Shown piece after piece: positions 57,701 to 64,000 of a DNA stretch of 64,000 nucleotides. Location: contig OY821784.1 in assembly GCA_963682175.1 (NCBI GenBank), positions 27,013,621 through 27,077,620 of the forward strand, read 5' to 3'. The notes beneath the pieces are model-generated. The model ran no database searches. It was not told the origin of the DNA and saw only the letters and a program-made list of their open reading frames with translations. The stretch comes from Triglochin maritima. Taxonomy: Eukaryota; Streptophyta; Magnoliopsida; Alismatales; Juncaginaceae. A program made the position numbers and the translations under genes. Numbering within the stretch: the stretch's first letter is position 1; each line of letters begins with the position of its first letter.

Positions 57701-58851
57701 AAATATGCCACAATTTGAATAACCTTTAAATCTGCAGTATGCTAGCTGAAAAGCTGAACATGAGCCATGATGAAGCTGAGAGGTGGATTATGAATCTTGT
57801 TCAGACCTCAAAGCTTGATGCTAAGATTGATTCGGTTTCTGGAACTCTCATCATGGAAATCAGCCCTCCTAATGTGTAAGCCTGTGTTGCTACATTAACC
57901 TTTTATTTCTGACTGATTCTATGTTTTTAACATGAAAACAATAATGTTGTCGTGGAAGGCCTACATCCACATATTCTTCGCAAGGCTTCTTATTTTGGTT
58001 ACCTTTTGGCTGAGTTTTCTACTTTCTAGTATCACACCTGTTCCTATTTTTAACATGAAAATAATGTCGTCGTAGAAGGCCGCCTATAGCCCACATATTC
58101 TCGTCCAGGCTTCTCATTTTGGTTACCTTTTTACTCATGTTTCTAGTATCACATCTGTCCTATCCTCCAATCTAAAGGGAAAGGGTAGTAAATTATTTGG
58201 TCTGTTTAGGCCACTGGAAGGTATGGTCTTTAACAAATAAGCAATTGGAGGTTGGCAAAATTTGGAGGACAACGACAAAGGATACTTTCTTTTAGCTTTA
58301 TCAATGGAATGGTACTTGCTTCGTTTGTGAGTTCTATACTGGTTTTTGGCTTGCTTGGCAGGTTTTTTACCTGCTATTTTTTGTACTTTTGGCCGCTGGT
58401 TTTACCTCTTGTAGAACCATTCCCTTGGGCAGTGTTTTTGTTTTTGTATTTTTACCTTGTATCCCATCTAGCATACCCTAATTAGTTTGAGATTGAAGGT
58501 TTTGTTGTTGTTGTCGTCGTCGTCTTGTACCTCATCTGTTATTGCTTCTTTTAGTGATAAAAAACTCTTAACAATCTTACTCATCGTTACCTTTTTATTT
58601 TTGAGTTGTCTGGGTCCATAATACATTTGTTTGAGACAGTTGTATGAGCTAATTGAAAGACATGTTCCTGTTGGCAGATATTCTAGCGTTTTAGCCCGTT
58701 TTACTTAATAGCTTGTGCACTTATTCATGATTTTGTTCATTTGTTTGCCAGGTACGAACAACTTATTGAAAGCTCGAAAAATCTTAACATGCGCGCTTCC
58801 TTATTGGCAAAGAATGTCTTGGAATCAGCGCAGGCTTCAGCTGCAAGATAG
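51763..58851 (+). CDS. eIF3e: Translation initiation factor eIF3 subunit E (8 exons)
   Basis: This encodes the PCI-domain subunit of eukaryotic initiation factor 3 (INT6 homologue), which helps assemble the initiation complex on the small ribosomal subunit. Exons: 51763-51970, 54057-54211, 54732-54959, 55044-55165, 55959-56178, 56962-57104, 57738-57875 and 58752-58851 (stop TAG). All introns are GT-AG and the joined frame is open for 437 residues, close to the known plant length of about 440. Recognisable parts are [16 protein letters not shown] (residues 17-32), [97 protein letters not shown], then the PCI region with [35 protein letters not shown] and the winged-helix part [20 protein letters not shown]. 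Intron phases are 1,0,0,2,0,2,2. No defect is seen, so this is probably a working gene. Confidence 0.96.
52118..52175. repeat. 26-bp tandem duplication in eIF3e intron 1
   Basis: GTTGATGTTAAATTCCAACC plus six more bases occurs twice in a row, followed by a run of C. Confidence 0.8.
52964..53791. mobile_element. Mutator-like insertion in eIF3e intron 1
   Basis: The ends AGGCCTAACAATTTTACACG and (complement) TAGACCTGACAATCGTGTCG carry the same CGTGTCGTG-rich sub-terminal repeats as 48987-49725. Flanks GTTTAGTTT (52955-52963) and GTTTGGTTG (53792-53800) agree at 7 of 9 positions. Inside are a GGTTCGAATCTAG sequence (about 53191-53203) and a promoter-like stretch at 53398-53448. Confidence 0.7.
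53398..53448 (+). promoter_or_regulatory. snRNA-type upstream element plus TATA in eIF3e intron 1
   Basis: GTCCCACATCG (53398-53408) is a full match to the plant snRNA upstream element RTCCCACATCG. TATATTAA (53441-53448) follows after 32 nt, the same distance as in LTR E. The sequence 53470-53520 also weakly resembles LTR E after its TATA box. No known snRNA sequence follows. Confidence 0.5.
55370..55860. repeat. Insertion-like GC/CT-rich block in eIF3e intron 4
   Basis: Both edges carry GTGACC/GGTCGC-type sequence (GATGCGATGTGACCGC at left, GTGCGACTGATGTGACC and GCGGCCGCA at right). The middle is poly-A-like, then C/T-rich. It looks like a small inserted element with degenerate ends. No target duplication could be fixed. 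Confidence 0.45.
56217..56758 (+). repeat. 274-bp tandem duplication in eIF3e intron 5
   Basis: Copy 1 runs about 56217-56490 and copy 2 about 56491-56758. Both begin near CATGCGGCTTGTGTCATCC / TATGCAACTTGTGTCATCC and end GTTAATTGAAATT, with a few percent differences. Confidence 0.88.
57918..58170 (+). repeat. About 125-bp tandem duplication in eIF3e intron 7
   Basis: TTTTTAACATGAAAA...GTCGTNGAAGGC...CACATATTCT...TTTTGGTTACCTTTT...TTTCTAGTATCACA occurs twice (about 57918-58044 and 58045-58170) with clear divergence. Confidence 0.8.
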
Positions 58852-59221
58852 ACCTAACTTTGGGGGTCCCATGTTGTGTATGGCGACAACTGCTAGAGTT
58901 TTGAACGTGAAAACAATATGATTTCACATGTTTTATATATTAGTTATCGTTAAGAAATTTTGTTGATTTTGCTGCATTATGATTGGTATTTGTCGTCGGA
59001 AACTACTTAAATCTTTATAATGAATTACTATTTTGTCATTCTTTCGTTATTAATAATACATCTTGACATTTCACCTTTCTATTGCCCATCACTTTTAATT
59101 TTCCTCTCATAATCATAAAAAATAATGTTTCGGAGGTCAGTAAATGAGCCAACGGACGTCCTGGTGGATTCGAATCTAGTAAAGTATTTTTTTAATAATC
59201 ATAAAATAATAAAAATAATAA
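58852..59221 (+). other. eIF3e 3' UTR and start of the downstream intergenic region
   Basis: AT-rich with several AATAAT/AATAAA-like hexamers around 59050-59130. The exact poly(A) site cannot be fixed. GGATTCGAATCTAGTAAAG at 59167 resembles the GGTTCGAATCTAG in the intron 1 insertion. Confidence 0.45.
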
Positions 59222-59402
59222 TTATGGGGCGTCTGCCAGAGCCCCCTCCAGAGGCAGACGGTTGGTTAAGACACCTCCCTATGGGATGACGTTTTACTCA
59301 GACATCACCCCCATGGAGAGGGTGTTTTACCCAGACGTCTATCCCATGGAGGGGGCGTCTGTCTAAGATGCCTCCTCATGGGGACGGTTCTGGCGGACGT
59401 CT
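59222..59402. repeat. GC-rich patch of short imperfect repeats
   Basis: Variants of CCATGGAG(R)GGG and GGGGGCGTCTG alternate with CAGACG/AGACATC over 180 bp. The patch sits in very AT-rich sequence. No protein motif is seen. Confidence 0.6.
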
Positions 59403-60000
59403 CTTAATTTTTTTAATAAAAAATTTAAAAATTATACGGTGAGTTATCTTAAATTATTTCAGGTTCCGTTTTAATTTTTTTGGTATTAATTGATAATTAT
59501 ACGGGTTGGATTACAACGAGTGCTTGCAAGTGACGAATATTTAAAAATTTCAGATCAAACCATTTCAAAATCCAATGAAGAGCAAAATGGTAATTGTTGG
59601 GGGTAATTTAAGTAGTATTTTGACGATGAATAATAGTTTCCTATTTTTATGGAGAGAAACATGAAACTGATGGTAGTTTCGCAAGTTATACTGTTTCAGT
59701 TATTCACAATTGTAAGATTCCTAGTAGCTTTCCTCAGGAATTCGTTTTTGTGAACTGTGTATGCAGTAAGGGTATGTCAATGGATTGGATGTACCAGCAT
59801 TTGTATTCATATACGAAAAAATGGACATTCGTATTTGAATTTATTCGTTTGATTTTTATTTTTGATAATGGGCCATTCAATATATATTAGATAACTCTAA
59901 GGTCATGATAGCCCACATGGCCACATCCTGGATACAATTAGTTCTTTAACCATAAATGTATCAAAAATGGCAGATCAAATATTACAATGTTATTAAATAT
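59403..60000. other. No recognised feature
   Basis: AT-rich intergenic sequence without coding potential or repeats shared with the rest of the window. Confidence 0.45.
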
Positions 60001-62640
60001 GTCGAAGATATTTGGAAACACAAGAACAAGACAATACAAGTATGTGGAGGGGGACGAAGATGGATACTTTATCTTGTATATTCTCAATACATAACACAAC
60101 TATATATATATATATTCACATAGAGGTGTGGAAGTTACATAATTTACACTAAATAAAGATGTAAATATAATACACATTACAATACATTTTAATAGAGAAA
60201 TTACAATGGATTGGTTGGAAGAGGAACCATCTTGGAATGTGAATCAACATCTATATACAATTTTCATAACTCCTCGTAGGATGATCGTCTTTTGTTATAC
60301 GTTTTTTGGTCTATTTCGTTAAAAACATTGCTAAGTAAAATCCCGTAGGATAAAAACTTGGTGAAGTAAAAAAGAGTAGAGAACGTATAATTCTCCCTCT
60401 CATTTCAACATATATTTATACACTATGTTGGAGAATAATGTTATGTTCGCGTATTGTTAAAAATATTGCTACAAAAACCTAGTGGGAAAATAACTAAGGG
60501 AAAAATAGTACATTACATACGATAACACAATTGCATAAGTTATCTCGTTAAAAGCATTACCAAGTAAAACCTCGTGAGACAAAAACTTAAAATAGGAAAA
60601 AAGAGTACAACTATAGGCCTTCTCGCATTATCCTTTAGGGATAATCGTACTTTAGGGATGATAATTAGAAATCTGCTTCCCATGATCGTAGTTCACAAAC
60701 TTACAACGTCTCAACAATAACACAAAATAATTTGGGATTTTTTGTTGTTGTGGATTAAACATATAGAAATCATCATTGAAATAAATTTTTATCTCATGAA
60801 TATAATAAGTAAATATTGATAGATCTGTAAAGAGTAACGAAAAATATGTTGAATGTCATTTTAATGTTTTCAAAGAAATATGTCTACATAAACAATCATT
60901 GTGAATGTATTAGGTCTAGTTTTATATGCAATATATTTTATGACGTTCTAGGAAATGAACTTCAGGTCCCAATCCAACATCTTTTGTTATATATATAACC
61001 AGATCTTTGTTTACACAGTACACACAATTTGTCATTGATGTGTTTTTCAGGTGATTTTTTGTATAATAACTCTATATATATTCGAGTCATTGTAATAATT
61101 CTCTTCCGGAGAATGTTCAAACTATAGGTTGAAAAATAATTGACTTTTCTCCAGTCATTTATTTCAAAATTTATCATTCAAATATTTCATGTTTGTTTAA
61201 TCTCTTCAATAGTTCATTTCATATCATTTTTCGAGATGATATGCACATTCTTTTTGTTTTGTTCATATGGTGATCTTTTCATAAATTATATCGCATCTTT
61301 TCATTATAATTTTCCTTGGGTAATTTAGTCCTTTAGGGACTCTTATATATATATATATATATATCAAGTAACTTATACAAATTTGCCGTCATAACATATC
61401 TTATATGTTTATCTATATTTATGTCATACTAATCAAGTAACAACATAATATTATACATTTCGAGAGAATGAGTAACATCATAATAGATGTTGGGTCCACG
61501 AAAAACCCTGGTGTCACTACTCGGTTTATAGTGTACTGTCACGTTATTATAATGTGATTTCTATTCACATTCTTCGGAAATCAGGATTATAATTCCAAAC
61601 AATATGTTTATTAAACGAGTCTAGTTTTACATTATTTGTCTTCTTTTATTCATTTCAAATACGAATGCTTCTGACATTCTTATAATATTATAGGTTCTGG
61701 ATCCAGATTTTCTCTTCAATTAGCATGCTCTAAAAATGCGAATTAGTCGTCGACGATAATTTTTTTATGTTTCTCTCTTGTATCAACATAGTTGATTGCA
61801 ACTTTTATAAGAGCTCTGAGTTAGCAGAGGAAGAAGGTGGCATGCCTACTCCTCGTCGTTTCCGAAAATATTAGAATTTGATCGTTATGTATTCCCAGAA
61901 TTTATATATTTGCCAGCAACTGTTTTTATTTTATGGAGTTTATATACTTCAGGAATAACCTCTTAAGGAGCTGTAATGAGTGACTAACTTTTGTTTTCAT
62001 TTCCACAAATAATATATGTTATAGTCCACGCTTCTGGCGTTGTTTGAACTCAAATATATTTTATAATGTGGAGATCTCCACTTTATATTATGCGTTTTAT
62101 GTCTAGTAATACAAGATTTAGTCACTCTTTTGTGATCAATAAAAAATGTATGACAATTACTTGCTAGATATTGCAAGTTAATGATTTTATAAACTTCAGG
62201 TTCAACGATAATTGTACAGATATTCTCTTATGAACTACAGGTTCAAAATAATACATTTTCTTTAAGTTTCTGACTTTCTTCCCCTAATACCAAAAAAATG
62301 TGTCACTATATATATAATTGTTGGACTGGACAATAAAATACATTGTCCTTCAGGGGCTTCTATTTTTTTAATAATATCAGGAATATGAATCATGCTGAAA
62401 TGTCCATGTCAATTTGAGACCATTAAATTGTGGAGGTGGTAATGTAAAAGAAATCGCAAATGGGAAACATTTCATTCAATATTGTACAAGTATATAAAAT
62501 AAGGGAGTATTTATAATATGATATTGGTCTAAAAAAGGTAGATATGATCCCAAAATTTTCTATCTTAAGTGCGATTTTATCAACAAATGGACTCTCATTA
62601 TATTGTGCAATTCGGCCGACAAACATGACCTCATTTTTGT
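60001..62640. repeat. Degenerate retroelement-like non-coding region
   Basis: A phrase like CGTTAAAAACATTGCTAAGT, continuing AAAACCTCGTGGGA...AAAAAGAGTAC, recurs three times at about 60318, 60451 and 60548. Later, ACTTCAGGT / ACTACAGGTTCAA / CTTCAGGGGCTTC phrases recur (60958, 62197, 62235, 62348). These look like the untranslated part of an old LTR retrotransposon. A (TA)n run lies at 61347-61364. I see no coding motif. Confidence 0.45.
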
Positions 62641-62903
62641 TTAACTAGTAAATGTCAATTAAGTTATCAAAATTACAGGATCACTGCCGATACTCATAAT
62701 GAATATAAATGATAACTTCATTTACGCACTTCTGGGCTGATATCTCTAGTTAACTAGTTTGAGAGACATTTGAATCTCTTAGCACAATTTATTTTTCCAT
62801 CGCGTATGCTATTTTCTTTCACGAGGCTTTGTAACGTGTGCTTCGGGCAGATGATCAAAAATACGAGAGCACATATTATGATTTTGCAATAACTTATGCT
62901 TAT

Positions 62904-64000
62904 TGTTAGGATATATTACCCTCTAATCATTAGATAAATGCGGAATTAAAAATACTAATTGAAGGATTAAGGGAAGAGACAATGCAAACCACAAAATCGT
63001 CGACACCGGAGTTTAGAGAGGTTCGGCACCCACACTCGGGTCCTAGTCCTCCTCACAAGCCTTGCTCGATCCCCCGAGCCTCTCTTACGGTTCCACTAAC
63101 CGATCTCCGTTCCGGGCCGAGATCAACGTCGTTTACAACTCCGAGCCTCGCGAACAATCCTCGCCTCGCTCGTGTCTCCTCTCACAACCCGAGAGAGAGC
63201 TTCCTAGAAGCTTTACAACTTGGTGACTCTTTTAATGTGGAGATAGAATCACAATCTAACACTATACTTGAGCACACTTGGATATGGATATGGAATTGGA
63301 TAAATAAGTGGTGAAGTTTAAGCTTGAGTGTTGAAGAATAAGCTTTGAAAAGAATTGAGAGCACAAAGATAGTTTATGAATAGAGGGTGTAAAAGGTTGA
63401 TTTGTGTCTCTAGAGTGGTGTTTATATAGGCTTGAAAGCTTAGAGATCCGTTGGGGAGTTGGTGGGGAAATGGACTAATAGGAATACAAGATGTGACTTA
63501 AGCTCGGGCAGATTTCGATGCATTTTCGGTCGGCCGTTAGCAGAACGGTAGTCTGAAGAATTGGTCTGAATTAAGCATCGGTTGACCGATTATATATCGG
63601 ATCACCGTTCACCAATCTCCAGTAGCTTTTATCAATTTATCCCTAATTAAATTCAGTTAATCAAATTCCATTCGGTTCACCGTTTCAAGATGGACAGTAG
63701 GATTGGTAGGGCTCTGATCTACTCAAGTTCGGTTGACCGTGTATCGGTAGATCGAAGTTAGCATGAGTTTTGCGCTGACAATTATAGCTCAAATAGTCGT
63801 TGAGTACAACAGTCAAGTGCCACGTATAAATAGCCGTTGGGTGCCTAAAGCCAAGAAGGACTCGGTTGACCGATAGATATTCGGTCGTCCGAATTAGGAC
63901 AAATCAATTGGGCTTTAAGGACTTGGTTCAAAAGTGACCGTTGGAGCAAAGTCCAGAACCGGTCCAGGGCTATTTGGTCGACCGAAGGTGGTTCAGTCTT
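62904..64000 (-). repeat. Copia-type LTR, family H (cut by window end)
   Basis: It starts TGTTAGGATAT at 62904. It has the same conserved block as family D (GAGGTTCGGCACCC... at about 63015-63195, GGGTCCTAGTCCTC shared), a TATA box on minus near 63421-63432, and CGGTTGACCG-type palindromes from 63520 to the window end. Outside the block it differs from D, so it is a related but separate family. Confidence 0.72.

Noticed and set aside
60960..61330. Short plus and minus frames near 61000-61300
   Set aside because: AT-rich, no motifs, within degenerate repeat sequence.

Overview
The window comes from a flowering-plant nuclear genome. It is AT-rich and packed with nested LTR retrotransposons, and it holds one clearly intact host gene with plant-style introns, the gene for translation initiation factor eIF3 subunit E. 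The retroelement lineages, the tRNA-Met primer sites and the telo-box in the host promoter fit an angiosperm. I cannot name the species.

Layout. (1) 1-16412 is a minus-strand Ty1/copia element (family A) with decayed gag-pol. A minus-strand gypsy-type element (G1, 1829-9175, gag-protease only) sits inside its RNase H region, flanked by a perfect 5-bp target duplication (ATTGG). A is itself inserted in the LTR of another copia copy (B, from 16413). (2) 16413-28003 holds B remnants and a plus-strand copia element C with two 3'-matching LTR parts and a broken gag-pol, which a solo LTR (family E) interrupts at 21933-23508. (3) 28004-38158 is a mosaic: a D-family LTR, a gypsy-G LTR, a Harbinger-like MITE, an old copia LTR, and an E-family solo LTR sitting exactly at the splice acceptor of an orphan exon fragment. 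A gypsy F remnant ends it. (4) 38159-48111 is a minus-strand copia element D with LTRs and gag but no pol. Its gag is split by an A-family LTR complex (41861-46370, TSD ATTAG) that itself contains E and G fragments. (5) 48112-51762 holds nested Mutator-like elements with 9-bp target duplications and a large foldback element ending just upstream of the host gene. (6) 51763-58851 is the eIF3e gene: 8 exons, 437 codons, intact frame. Introns 1 and 4 carry insertions, and introns 5 and 7 carry local tandem duplications. (7) 58852-64000 is intergenic: a GC-rich short-repeat patch, a degenerate retroelement region, and the start of another copia-type LTR (family H) cut by the window end.

No two genes here form a pathway. 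The main unexplained structure is regulatory. Several unrelated LTR families carry CpG-rich palindromes upstream of their TATA boxes: CGGTCGACCG-type arrays in A, B, C, D and H, GCGGCG...CGCCGC pairs in G, and single or paired palindromes in E and F. Palindrome copy number differs between the two LTRs of single elements. A second regulatory oddity is an snRNA-type upstream element (GTCCCACRTCG) placed 32 nt before a TATA box, both in an E-family LTR and in eIF3e intron 1. I found no prokaryotic system, CRISPR array or confident tRNA/rRNA gene.
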